Positions 16,719 to 25,012 of a stretch of DNA of 64,000 nucleotides are shown piece after piece (within the stretch, counting starts at the first letter, position 1; every line of letters starts with the position of its first letter). The translations under genes and the position numbers were made by a program. Source of the DNA: Pseudobdellovibrio sp031428275 (lineage in GTDB: Bacteria; Bdellovibrionota; Bdellovibrionia; Bdellovibrionales; Bdellovibrionaceae); contig JANPPC010000010.1 in assembly GCA_031428275.1 (NCBI GenBank), positions 62,001 to 126,000 of the forward strand, given 5' to 3'. The notes under the pieces were generated by a model, which saw nothing but the letters and a program-made list of their open reading frames with translations, searched no databases and was not told the DNA's origin.

Positions 16719-17549
16719 ATGGCTGATTCGCACGAACCCGCAGAAGGTTATTCTAAATCGGGTAAAAAATTAGGAATGTATATTTACGTTTTGCCGAACT
16801 TAATGACAACGGCAAATTTATTTTGCGGTTTTTACTCGTTAATATTTTCAATTCAAGGTGAATTTAAATCGGCTTCAATCGCAATCGTAATTGCCGCCAT
16901 TTTTGATTTACTTGATGGGCGCTTAGCGCGGCTTACCCACGCGACAAGTAAGTTTGGCGCCGAGTATGACTCACTTTGTGACTTAGTAAGCTTCGGAGTA
17001 GCTCCGGCAATGTTGATGTACTTATGGGTGTTACAACCTTTCGGTCGAGTAGGTATGATGGCTGCTTTTTTATTTGCCGCGTGCGGAGCCTTACGTTTGG
17101 CCCGCTTCAACGTGCAAGTCGGAGTCGTCGAGAAAAACTTTTTTCAAGGTTTACCGATTCCGATGGCGGCGGGTATTGTAGCTTCTTCTTATATGGCGTT
17201 TGATGATTTGGGATGGGATCCGACCGAGTGGCGTGGGCTTTTGCTTCTAGCGATGGTGATCTTGCTTGCAGTGGTTATGGTTTCAAATTTTCGGTATCGT
17301 TCATTTAAAGATTTAGACTTAAAAGAACGTCTGCCATTTAAGTATTTACTTCTAGGCATCGTAATATTGGTCATTGTGGCGCTTCACCCTGAAGTTATGT
17401 TGTTCGTTTTATTTTTAACTTACGCCACTTTAGGTGCGGTATTTGGCGTATTACGTATCGGTAAAAAACAAAGACAAATTAAAGCCAGCGTTTACGCGCC
17501 CGAGCCCACCGCTGAACATGATCTACAAGAAGAGCAGGACGAGAATTAA
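16719..17549 (+). CDS. pssA: CDP-diacylglycerol-serine O-phosphatidyltransferase
   Basis: Makes phosphatidylserine from CDP-diacylglycerol and L-serine in the inner membrane. The CDP-alcohol phosphatidyltransferase signature D-G-x2-A-R-x8-G-x3-D-x3-D is complete (DGRLARLTHATSKFGAEYDSLCD, about residues 65-88), and the PssA-type LPNLMTTANLFCGFYS precedes it. There are about eight hydrophobic helices and an acidic, soluble C-terminal tail. At 276 residues it is of the subclass II length. The stop overlaps the asd start by one base. Confidence 0.92.
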   Translation: MADSHEPAEGYSKSGKKLGMYIYVLPNLMTTANLFCGFYSLIFSIQGEFKSASIAIVIAAIFDLLDGRLARLTHATSKFGAEYDSLCDLVSFGVAPAMLMYLWVLQPFGRVGMMAAFLFAACGALRLARFNVQVGVVEKNFFQGLPIPMAAGIVASSYMAFDDLGWDPTEWRGLLLLAMVILLAVVMVSNFRYRSFKDLDLKERLPFKYLLLGIVILVIVALHPEVMLFVLFLTYATLGAVFGVLRIGKKQRQIKASVYAPEPTAEHDLQEEQDEN

Positions 17550-18553
17550 TGAAAACTTGGAAGAAGCCACTTAAAGTCGGATTAGTTGGCGCGACAGGCG
17601 TTGTTGGCGAAACTTTTATTAATATTTTAGAAGAATACGCGCAGCCAATCGCAGAGCTTCGTCCGTTTGCAAGTCAAAACTCGCTTGGCATCAAAATCGA
17701 ATTAGCCGGAAAAGAATGGCCGGTTCAAATTTTAAAACCAGGCTGCTTTGACGGTCTTGATATGGTTTTCTTTTCGTCGGGTGATGAGATTTCAAAAGAG
17801 TGGGCTCCGCAAGCCGTAAAGGCCGGCGCTTTCGCAATCGACAACTCAAACGCGTTCCGCATGGAAAAAGACGTTTTATTAATGGTACCTGAAGTAAATG
17901 GGCATTTGTTAAACGCTGATTCAAAGCCGCAATTGATTGCAAACCCCAATTGCTCAACGATTCAGTTAGTTGTAGCACTGAAGCCCTTGTTAGATCATTT
18001 CGGAATCGACGACGTCACCGTATCGACCTACCAAGCGGTTAGTGGTGCAGGTTTACCCGGTTACGAAGAGCTTTTGCACCAAACACAAAATTTTCAAGAA
18101 ATGGATCACACTCCAAAAACATTTCCGAAACAAATTTTATTTAACTGCATTCCGCAAATTGGTGGCTTCGGTGAAGATGGTTTTTGCAGCGAAGAAACTA
18201 AAATCATGAACGAAAGTGTTAAAATTTTAGGTGCTCCAGACCTAAAGGTATCTGCTTTCACGGTCAGAATTCCGGCGCTTAATTCTCATTCGGAAGCTGT
18301 GTGGGTCACTTTAAAAAAAGAAGTTACTAAACAAGAATTCACAAATGCGATGGGTAGCTTTGAAGGTTTAGCGATCTTCACCGAAGATTACCCAACGCCA
18401 TTAGAGATTTCGGGCGAAGAGCCTGTCTTTGTCGGACGGATTCACCAAGATCTTCATAATAAAAAACGTTGGTTGATGTGGGTTGTATCCGACAATCTTA
18501 AAAAAGGTGCAGCCTTAAATGGTTTACAAATTGCTGAAACAATTTTTTGTTAA
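17549..18553 (+). CDS. asd: Aspartate-semialdehyde dehydrogenase
   Basis: Reduces aspartyl-phosphate to aspartate-semialdehyde with NADPH, feeding lysine, threonine, methionine and the diaminopimelate of peptidoglycan. At 334 residues it has the normal length. The Rossmann motif VGLVGATGVVGETF, the SSGDE loop, the catalytic cysteine in NPNCSTIQLV and the histidine-bearing RIPALNSHSEAVWV are all present. It is coupled to pssA by TAATG. Its partner aspartokinase is in the same window at 36.5 kb but not in the same operon. Confidence 0.95.
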   Translation: MKTWKKPLKVGLVGATGVVGETFINILEEYAQPIAELRPFASQNSLGIKIELAGKEWPVQILKPGCFDGLDMVFFSSGDEISKEWAPQAVKAGAFAIDNSNAFRMEKDVLLMVPEVNGHLLNADSKPQLIANPNCSTIQLVVALKPLLDHFGIDDVTVSTYQAVSGAGLPGYEELLHQTQNFQEMDHTPKTFPKQILFNCIPQIGGFGEDGFCSEETKIMNESVKILGAPDLKVSAFTVRIPALNSHSEAVWVTLKKEVTKQEFTNAMGSFEGLAIFTEDYPTPLEISGEEPVFVGRIHQDLHNKKRWLMWVVSDNLKKGAALNGLQIAETIFC

Positions 18554-18614
18554 TTCAGCAATGCAAGCTATCTAAAGTCTAGACACGCATGCATCCCCAT
18601 GATGCAATAATAAG

Positions 18615-20849
18615 GTGCTTAAACTAAAATCAAGACTGACGTTATTTCTATGTACTATTTTGTTCGCGGCATCTGCCCAGGCGAAGCAGATTGTGAAAGC
18701 CGATTCAATTACAATATCGGGAGCATCTTCTATAGCCCGTGACGTGACGACCAATACGATCTCTACGGTGTACGGCGGAATCGCTGGAGCGGGTTGTACG
18801 GGAGATGGCAATACAACTTGTGATAGTTGTGCACAAAGTCCAACGCCGCAGCCCTGTAACCAAACCAGCGTCTACGGTAATTTAAAAATAACGGTCTCAT
18901 TTCAAATTTCAGAAGCAATTTCCCAAACGGGCACCTTTAAAACGGCGCTTTATGTTTTAGATGACGGTGTCGGCGTACTTAGCGGTACACCGGTTACAGG
19001 CAGTATAGCGAACCCGACGGCGAATTCGACAATTATGACTTTACAGACAACTTGGGATGAAGTTTGTGGCAGCGGCAGCAGCTGCCAAGCGGCCATCAGC
19101 GGAGATCAAACTTTTTCTAGAAAATTAGCCTTCGGCGTCGATTCAGATGGCTCGGGTGATATTGTTTTTGATGAATTAAAAACGATTCCGATCCGTTTGC
19201 ATGTCATCGCTTCGGGATCGGCAAATGAAACGCAAAACTTCTGTACAAGCGCGCAAGTGGGCGCTTGTAATATTACTTTAGCGGCGGGCGATCAGAAGGC
19301 AATCGTGAAAACTTTAGCTTTTGCACCCGTGGCTGATTCAACCGGTTTACCGTGGGACGGAGTCGCATTTTTTCCGGTTCCGGTTCCTAGTGATAGCAGC
19401 GGTGATGCTTTAGCATTTCAAAATTTTAGTCGTGCGGGTATCGCGCCGATCGTTAAGGCTTATAATGTATCGACAAGTGAAATAACCGATAAGTTTATTA
19501 CGGGCGGCGGAATTGAAAACTACCAGCGTTACTGCTTCGTGTACGCAACCCGAAATATCGCAGGAAATATATATCGTTTTGTCAGCGGGGCGGGCGCAGT
19601 CGGCGCGGCACCCGGCGCTTGTGTAACACCTTCTGAAGTCGTGGGTGTACTTCAAGATAAACATTGTTTTATATCCACGGCTGCGTTTGGTTCAGACATG
19701 GCTCCAGAGGTTCAGGCTTTTCGAGATTTTCGCAATCAGTATTTATTAACGAATTCATTAGGGCGCAAATTCATTAAATTTTATTATGAAGCAGGGCCGC
19801 CGGCAGCTGAGTTTATTTCGCAAAATGAATTCTTACGAAGCGCTGTACGTGCTGGGCTTTACCCCGTTTTAGGTTTCGTTTACTTAACTTTAAATTACGG
19901 AATTTTTGTCGCGATACTTTCATTTATGGTGCTGATGATATTATTCAGTCAGCTTAGACTATTTCTTTTTGGACATAGAAAAGTCATGATGATCGTTTTT
20001 ATTTTAATTTTAACTCCTCACCTTAAAGCGGCCCCGGCGGCTTCGATTGTTGAACCAGCTCCGGTTGGCACGGTCGCAGCCCCCAAAATTCTAACGAAGC
20101 GGTCGCCTGCAAGTGTAGAAAAACCTGCAACGAAATCGGTTTACCACGCGGGTGCGGCTGAAGGCTTAATTCGCATTAAAAAAGATGGAACTTACATTTA
20201 CGATTTGAAGCGAAGCTTAAGAAATAAATCAAGTCACTTATGGATTGGTCAGGGGCAAAACCCAGATATTTCTATCGATATTGAACAAAAAGATGCTTCG
20301 GGTAATATCACTGGAAATCAAAATTTCAAGTTCGATGATTTCTACCCAGATTCGTCGAACCTAGTGATCGGCTATGATTACGAATGGTTTCCGTTTATCG
20401 AACACGGTAAACTTGGTTTACAGGGGGGCTTTTCGGCGATGTTTTCTTCGGGGTACGGGCGACTCGTTGCTTCACCAAGTCCGCAATCCGAAGAAACGTT
20501 CACCTTCGTCACGATTCCATTAACTTTAGGAGTCGTTTATCGCCTTGAATGGAAAGACAAACAAATTCTGGCACCTTACGTAGCAGGCGGCGGAACTTAT
20601 TTAGTATTAGCCGAAAAACGCGAAGATAAATCTACGCCAAAATTTGCGGGTTCTCCGGGTTTCTATGCCTCGGCTGGTATGATGCTGAATTTAGCTTTTC
20701 TGGATGCTGATGCAGGTAGTATGCTCGATAGCGAATACGGAATTAGCAACATGTGGTTAACGGTCGAGTTTAAAACCGTGCAAGTTCAGGCGTCGTCTTT
20801 TACTTTTTCAAATCAGTATGTGAACGCTGGTCTTTCTTTCGATTTTTAG
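18615..20849 (+). CDS. CFI-box protein fused to a C-terminal beta-barrel domain
   Basis: A 744-residue protein from GTG 18615 with a Sec signal peptide (ending ASAQAK). Residues 25-345 are a strand-rich extracellular or periplasmic region with paired cysteines. At 351 lies the CFI box (HCFISTAAFGSD, then EVQAFRDFRNQYLLTNSLGRKFIKFYYEAGPP), the hallmark of CFI-box-CTERM proteins. Hydrophobic segments follow (about 413-475). In most such proteins the chain ends there; here it continues, after a signal-peptide-like stretch (MMIVFILILTPHLKAAPA, from 458), into a barrel-like domain (about 500-744, ending SFTFSNQYVNAGLSFDF). An internal start at 19986 could make the barrel alone. Function is unknown. 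Confidence 0.7.
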   Translation: MLKLKSRLTLFLCTILFAASAQAKQIVKADSITISGASSIARDVTTNTISTVYGGIAGAGCTGDGNTTCDSCAQSPTPQPCNQTSVYGNLKITVSFQISEAISQTGTFKTALYVLDDGVGVLSGTPVTGSIANPTANSTIMTLQTTWDEVCGSGSSCQAAISGDQTFSRKLAFGVDSDGSGDIVFDELKTIPIRLHVIASGSANETQNFCTSAQVGACNITLAAGDQKAIVKTLAFAPVADSTGLPWDGVAFFPVPVPSDSSGDALAFQNFSRAGIAPIVKAYNVSTSEITDKFITGGGIENYQRYCFVYATRNIAGNIYRFVSGAGAVGAAPGACVTPSEVVGVLQDKHCFISTAAFGSDMAPEVQAFRDFRNQYLLTNSLGRKFIKFYYEAGPPAAEFISQNEFLRSAVRAGLYPVLGFVYLTLNYGIFVAILSFMVLMILFSQLRLFLFGHRKVMMIVFILILTPHLKAAPAASIVEPAPVGTVAAPKILTKRSPASVEKPATKSVYHAGAAEGLIRIKKDGTYIYDLKRSLRNKSSHLWIGQGQNPDISIDIEQKDASGNITGNQNFKFDDFYPDSSNLVIGYDYEWFPFIEHGKLGLQGGFSAMFSSGYGRLVASPSPQSEETFTFVTIPLTLGVVYRLEWKDKQILAPYVAGGGTYLVLAEKREDKSTPKFAGSPGFYASAGMMLNLAFLDADAGSMLDSEYGISNMWLTVEFKTVQVQASSFTFSNQYVNAGLSFDF

Positions 20850-20876
20850 TTAGATTCCCCTATCGCTTGGGGGCTT

Positions 20877-21662
20877 ATGCCACGAATTAAATTTACAGTT
20901 TCATATGACGGCACCGATTTTTGCGGATGGCAAAGACAGAACCACGGAGACAAACCAAGCCTCAGCGGCACCATCACCAAAGGTCTAGAAAAAATATTTG
21001 ATCAAGAAATTTCACTGTTCGCCTCGGGCCGAACAGACGCTGGGGTTCATGCACTAAACCAAGTTTGCCACTTCGATACCGTGCGCCCCGTAGAACGCTT
21101 GAAGGGCTTCAATTTAAGTCGTGCGATGAAAACCCAACTTCCGTCTTCAATCGTCGTTAAAAAGGCGTGGCTTGCGCCCGACGACTTTCATTCGACCATC
21201 TCTCCAGACAAAAAAACCTATCGCTACCTCATTTTAAACGCGCCGCAGCCAAGCGTGTTTTTAACCCGTTATGCCGACTGGGTTTACCACCCATTGAACC
21301 TTGATTTTTTGAATGAATGTTCAAAATATGTAGTGGGAAATCAAGACTTTAAAAGCTTTCAGTCGGTCGGAACTGAAGTGCCCCATACGGTTCGCGAGGT
21401 CTTCGATGCGAAATGGGAATGGCGCCGCCCGAACATTGCACAGTTTACAATCACCGGATCTGGCTTTTTGAAGCAAATGGTTCGTAATATCGTCGGTACC
21501 CAGCTTCTATTAGAGCGAAAGCATTTACCTGCTTCTATAATGCAAGAAATACTGGATGCGAAAGACCGAAAAGCCGCCGGTCCACCGGCCGTTCCGCAGG
21601 GTTTATATTTAATGCGAGTTTACTATCCTCTGGACCTTGACAACAGGTGCCTAGAACTTTAA
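20877..21662 (+). CDS. truA: tRNA pseudouridine(38-40) synthase
   Basis: Isomerises uridines 38-40 of the tRNA anticodon arm to pseudouridine. The N-terminal VSYDGTDFCGWQRQ, the catalytic Asp in ASGRTDAGVHALNQVCHFD, YRYLILN and the C-terminal ITGSGFLKQMVRNIVGT match TruA over 261 residues. ATG 20877 has no GGAGG; a GGGGG tract 4 bases upstream can pair with CCCC at 20857-20860, which may damp translation. It precedes rplM-rpsI, a common order in bacteria. Confidence 0.94.
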   Translation: MPRIKFTVSYDGTDFCGWQRQNHGDKPSLSGTITKGLEKIFDQEISLFASGRTDAGVHALNQVCHFDTVRPVERLKGFNLSRAMKTQLPSSIVVKKAWLAPDDFHSTISPDKKTYRYLILNAPQPSVFLTRYADWVYHPLNLDFLNECSKYVVGNQDFKSFQSVGTEVPHTVREVFDAKWEWRRPNIAQFTITGSGFLKQMVRNIVGTQLLLERKHLPASIMQEILDAKDRKAAGPPAVPQGLYLMRVYYPLDLDNRCLEL

Positions 21663-21691
21663 AACACTCATTCATCTCTATCGGAGTAATT

Positions 21692-22135
21692 ATGAAGACT
21701 TGGAACGCAAAAACTGAAGAAACTGATCGTAAATGGTTCGTCGTAGACGCATCTGGTTTAAGATTAGGTCGCTTAGCTACGCATGTAGCAAACATCTTAC
21801 GTGGTAAAAATTTACCAACTTTCACTCCGCACGCTGATGCGGGTGGATTTGTTGTAATTATTAATTCAGACAAAATCGAAATGACAGGCGACAAGTGGAC
21901 TTCAAAAAAGTACTACCGCCATTCTCGTTACTTCGGTTCATTGAAAGAAAAAACGGCTGAGCAAATCAAAGAAAACGATTCAGAATTTTTAATTTCTGAA
22001 GCGGTTCGCGGTATGCTACCGGTTAATAAACTTTCAAAGACATTAATCACTAAACTTAAAGTGTACAAAGGCCCTGAGCACCCACACGCTGCTCAACGTC
22101 CTGAAGCTCACGTAATCACTAGCAAAGGGTACTAG
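21692..22135 (+). CDS. rplM: 50S ribosomal protein L13
   Basis: 147 residues beginning MKTWNAKTEETDRKWFVVDASGLRLGRLATHVANILRGK, the classic L13 start, with the IINSDKIEMTGDKW and VRGMLPVNKLSKTLITKLKVYKGPEHPHAAQRPE motifs. ATG 21692 follows GGAG at good spacing; a longer form starting at 21647 overlaps truA and is rejected. Structural protein of the large subunit, two bases upstream of rpsI. Confidence 0.97.
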   Translation: MKTWNAKTEETDRKWFVVDASGLRLGRLATHVANILRGKNLPTFTPHADAGGFVVIINSDKIEMTGDKWTSKKYYRHSRYFGSLKEKTAEQIKENDSEFLISEAVRGMLPVNKLSKTLITKLKVYKGPEHPHAAQRPEAHVITSKGY

Positions 22136-22137
22136 AA

Positions 22138-22536
22138 ATGGCTGCAGCTGAAAAAATGTATTATGCAACTGGAAGAAGAAAAACGAGTTCTGCTCGTGTT
22201 TACATGAAGCCAGGTAAAGGTGAAGTTTCTATTAATGGTAAAACGGCTGAAGGATATTTGACTCGCCTTCAATCTCGTATGGTGATCATGCAGCCAATCG
22301 AATTACTAGCTCAAGCTGATAAATTTGATTTTCGCATTGTTGTTACTGGCGGCGGAGAGTCAGGCCAGGCCGGAGCAATCCGTCACGGTGTTACTCGCGC
22401 TTTAATTCTTTTCAATCCTGAATTTAAAGGTGAGTTGAAAAAAGCTGGATTCGTTACTCGTGACCCTCGTATGGTTGAACGTAAAAAGTACGGAAAACAT
22501 GGAGCACGTCGCTCTGGTCAGTATTCGAAACGATAG
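22138..22536 (+). CDS. rpsI: 30S ribosomal protein S9
   Basis: 132 residues. YATGRRKTSSARVYMKPGKGEVSINGK at the start, GGGESGQAGAIRHGVTRAL in the middle and the tail RDPRMVERKKYGKHGARRSGQYSKR identify S9, whose C-terminal Lys-Arg reaches the ribosomal P site. It follows rplM by two bases and is followed by an intrinsic terminator. Confidence 0.97.
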   Translation: MAAAEKMYYATGRRKTSSARVYMKPGKGEVSINGKTAEGYLTRLQSRMVIMQPIELLAQADKFDFRIVVTGGGESGQAGAIRHGVTRALILFNPEFKGELKKAGFVTRDPRMVERKKYGKHGARRSGQYSKR

Positions 22537-22595
22537 TATTCGAATCGATAAGTTTCCAAGCGCTCATTTTCAGTGTTTACAAGTTATTGTTTACA

Positions 22596-22624
22596 AGGGG
22601 GATTGCAAAATCCCTCTTTTTTTT
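22596..22624 (+). terminator. Intrinsic terminator of rplM-rpsI
   Basis: Left arm 22596-22604, loop GCAA, right arm 22609-22617 (core GGGATT/AATCCC, with one G-T pair), followed by a run of eight T interrupted by nothing (22617-22624). Confidence 0.85.
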
Positions 22625-22713
22625 CTCAAAATCAAACAGTTGGCCTTCGCGGTCGGGCGAAGCAGTCAAAATTCTGTTAAAAAACTTTCAAAATTTCTTG
22701 ATCTGTTATATTC

Positions 22714-22728
22714 TTGTTTAGTAAACAA
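22714..22728. promoter_or_regulatory. Candidate operator of the XRE regulator
   Basis: TTGTTTAGTAAACAA is a perfect 7+1+7 palindrome 33 bases before the regulator's start codon and just after a TATATT-like -10. Half-site copies lie nearby: TGTTTACAAG at 22574 and 22588 and GTTTACAA at 22739. This arrangement fits autoregulation. Confidence 0.6.
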
Positions 22729-22760
22729 AGTTTCAAAAGTTTACAATAAGGATGTTACCT

Positions 22761-23042
22761 ATGAAAAATGACAACAAGCTAGCTTCGTTCCTTAAAGAAA
22801 AACGTTCTCAATCAGGCTTGTCACAAAAAGACGTGGCGACCAAGCTCGGCTATAGCACTTCTCAATTTATTTCGAATTGGGAAAGAGGCATTTCTCAACC
22901 ACCGATACATACATTAAGAACTTTGGCTCAAATGTACAGTGTCGGGGCTGAACAAATGTTTCAGGTATTACTCGAGAATACGATGATTCAAGTTCAAGAG
23001 GAATTGAAGAAAAAATTCTACTCTGAGAGCGAAGCCGTTTAG
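22761..23042 (+). CDS. XRE-family helix-turn-helix regulator
   Basis: A 93-residue protein, almost entirely one Cro/C1-type HTH domain: LASFLKEKRSQSGLSQKDVATKLGYSTSQFISNWERGISQPPIHTLRTLAQMYSV (about 4-60), plus a short helical tail. ATG 22761 is preceded by AAGGA at a good distance; an ATG nine bases upstream is less well placed. It is a likely DNA-binding repressor. The perfect palindrome and half-sites in the leader suggest it controls itself. It stands alone between two terminators. Confidence 0.88.
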   Translation: MKNDNKLASFLKEKRSQSGLSQKDVATKLGYSTSQFISNWERGISQPPIHTLRTLAQMYSVGAEQMFQVLLENTMIQVQEELKKKFYSESEAV

Positions 23043-23071
23043 GCTTTGGTTTCACATTGATCGCGAAGTTT

Positions 23072-23108
23072 AAGGCAGTTTGCGAAAGTAAACTGCCTTT
23101 TTCTTTTT
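23072..23108 (+). terminator. Intrinsic terminator of the XRE regulator
   Basis: AAGGCAGTTT (23072-23081) and AAACTGCCTT (23090-23099) form a perfect 10-bp stem with an 8-base loop, followed by TTTCTTTTT. Confidence 0.9.
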
Positions 23109-23216
23109 AAAATCTCAGTTTGGTACATTCTGATGTGAATACTTTCGTGTAAGTACTTTAGTTTGGTTCTTAACAAGTCGAAAAGAAGTTATGCAATTGG
23201 CTTCACTTGGAGATTT

Positions 23217-24401
23217 ATGTCGAACGTAAAAATTTTGAAAAAAGGCGAGTATCTTTTTAAAGAGGGCGACAAGATCCAAACGGTATTTATTATACAAACT
23301 GGTCAGCTCAGTATTTGCCTGCAAAAAGGAAAAAAGAATATCGATATCATGAATGTAGGCACGGGTTACGTGTTTGCAGATCTAATTGTATTGGGTTCAA
23401 ACCAATATAATTATTCTGGTTTAGCTATCCAAGAAACGAAAGTCGTGGAAATTCCGATCGACGGGTTTAAGCAGCAGTATGAAGCTTTACATCAAATTTA
23501 TAAAAGTTTTATTAAGACGATGGCCGAAAAACTTAAATGGGCTACGAATGAAGTTAAAGCTTCGCGCTTAGAAAAAAATCCGTCGCCGTGCGCGGACGAC
23601 GCGATACCTAAAGTTTTTGGAACTATTTTTCATGTTTGTAATCACAAGGGCTTAAAAGATGGCAACAGTGCAAAAGTTGACTGGTTAACCCTTCGCCAGT
23701 ATTCACAACGTATTTTCGGAGAGTCGTTTCGACGCTTAGAACAAGCTACGCAAGTTCTTGTGAAGCTAAAAATGGCCGAATACATTTATGGTAAGAGCGT
23801 CGATGACCCAGAATCTAAAGACGAAATTCAGGGTTTTGTCGTTAAAGATTTAGTAGCGTTAGAATCATTTTTTGAATTTTATCAGTACTATTATTATAAG
23901 GGTGGTAAAAGCGAGTTGATTAAGTTCGACGAGCAAAATTACAATACTTTGCGTGTGCTTTTACTGGCGTATGAAGGTGTCGAGTCTGATAAATACGGAA
24001 TTACCTCTAAAGACTTCAATGATGTGGTCACGTTCTTTAAAGAATACGGTATTAGTTTAGGAGCGGGTCACTTTACTTCGTTAGAAGCTAAAGGTTTGTT
24101 TTGTAAACGTAAAAACACGTCAGATGGAAAAGTTCATTTACAATTTGAAATAAAAGAATTTAGAACCCAAATAGATATTTGGAAAGTTCTTAAAGAAATC
24201 GATAAATGGAACGAAAAAGGCTTCGTTGATATGTCAGAAATTGATGAAGGGCCCAAAAAGAAAGTCGCCATCGATGGGATTGAGTGCACGCAATGTAAGT
24301 TTGTGATGGTCGTGCAAAGCAAATTTTGCAGCGAATGCGGAGCTAAGCTAGCCTCGATTTCGATTCCGTCGGCTCGCTTAGCAGATCGGAAGGCTGCGTG
24401 A
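23217..24401 (+). CDS. Cyclic-nucleotide-binding-domain protein with C-terminal zinc ribbon
   Basis: 394 residues from ATG 23217 (GGAG 7 bases before; a longer start at 23163 lacks one). Residues about 1-115 form a CRP/CAP-type cNMP-binding domain (LKKGEYLFKEGDKIQTVFIIQTGQLSI, FADLIVLGSNQYNYSGLAIQ). The usual phosphate-binding RxA sequence is not evident, so ligand is uncertain. The middle (130-360) is helical and unlike the CRP winged helix. The end has CTQCKFVMVVQSKFCSECG, a C-x2-C...C-x2-C zinc ribbon. It could be a regulator or scaffold that senses a nucleotide. Coupled to the following lipoprotein by GTGA. Confidence 0.8.
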   Translation: MSNVKILKKGEYLFKEGDKIQTVFIIQTGQLSICLQKGKKNIDIMNVGTGYVFADLIVLGSNQYNYSGLAIQETKVVEIPIDGFKQQYEALHQIYKSFIKTMAEKLKWATNEVKASRLEKNPSPCADDAIPKVFGTIFHVCNHKGLKDGNSAKVDWLTLRQYSQRIFGESFRRLEQATQVLVKLKMAEYIYGKSVDDPESKDEIQGFVVKDLVALESFFEFYQYYYYKGGKSELIKFDEQNYNTLRVLLLAYEGVESDKYGITSKDFNDVVTFFKEYGISLGAGHFTSLEAKGLFCKRKNTSDGKVHLQFEIKEFRTQIDIWKVLKEIDKWNEKGFVDMSEIDEGPKKKVAIDGIECTQCKFVMVVQSKFCSECGAKLASISIPSARLADRKAA

Positions 24402-24979
24402 AGAAGGCGCCGTCTAAGAAATTATTTGCCGGAATCTTTTCAGCTTTTCTAATCGTTTTTTCATTTCAAAATTGCTCACAAGCGCCACGCGCTGATGAAG
24501 TGACTTATTCTGCTGAATTAACATCTATGAAAGTTGATTTACAAAGCGAAAGGATGAAGCAGGTTGATTTTCTTATTCAAGAAAATGAAAGCGTCACACG
24601 CGCGGGTCGTACTTATTCAATTGCCGTTAATAAAACGCTACAAGTAGATTTAATAACCGGAATTTTTAAAATTGCATCAGATTTAGGTTTAGATCCCAAT
24701 GACTATTGTTTAACTGATAGTTTGAAGCAAGAATTGCTTACTATTCTAAAAGGTTCTCAGATTTGCAAAAATCCGGATATTGCTTCAGATAAAGTCTGCA
24801 CGATGGTTCTTAAGCCGTCGTACGCGCAAATTTTAACTGATGTCGATCATTATGATTTAGGCTCAGCCAACAATGGATGCGGGGCGGGTAGCGTCGATTT
24901 ATGTGGTTCACAGCCAGATATGTTAAAAGGCTTTATTGCAGCACTGAAAAATCAGTACAAGTCACTCAGCTGTCACTAG
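24398..24979 (+). CDS. Putative lipoprotein
   Basis: A 193-residue protein beginning at GTG 24398, which overlaps the previous stop. It has a lipoprotein signal peptide with lipobox FQNC (LFAGIFSAFLIVFSFQNC), a form very common in Bdellovibrio lipoproteins. The mature part has six further cysteines, probably disulfide-linked in the periplasm (CLTDS, ICKNPDIASDKVC, NNGCGAGSVDLCGS, SLSCH). The family is not recognised. The residue after Cys is Ser, which favours outer-membrane sorting under E. coli rules. Confidence 0.7.
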   Translation: MKKAPSKKLFAGIFSAFLIVFSFQNCSQAPRADEVTYSAELTSMKVDLQSERMKQVDFLIQENESVTRAGRTYSIAVNKTLQVDLITGIFKIASDLGLDPNDYCLTDSLKQELLTILKGSQICKNPDIASDKVCTMVLKPSYAQILTDVDHYDLGSANNGCGAGSVDLCGSQPDMLKGFIAALKNQYKSLSCH

Positions 24980-24983
24980 CTCT

Positions 24984-25012
24984 AATAAAGCTTCTTAAGT
25001 AGAAGCTTTATT
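24984..25012. terminator. Bidirectional hairpin between convergent genes
   Basis: AATAAAGCTTCT (24984-24995), loop TAAGT, AGAAGCTTTATT (25001-25012): a perfect 12-bp stem. It covers the alaS stop codon, so alaS is read through the arm before ending. T runs are short, so strength is uncertain. Confidence 0.65.

Noticed and set aside
18590..18606. TGCAT-ATGCA inverted repeat and a three-codon leader frame before the CFI-box gene
   Set aside because: Only 5-bp arms with no T run; such short palindromes occur by chance.
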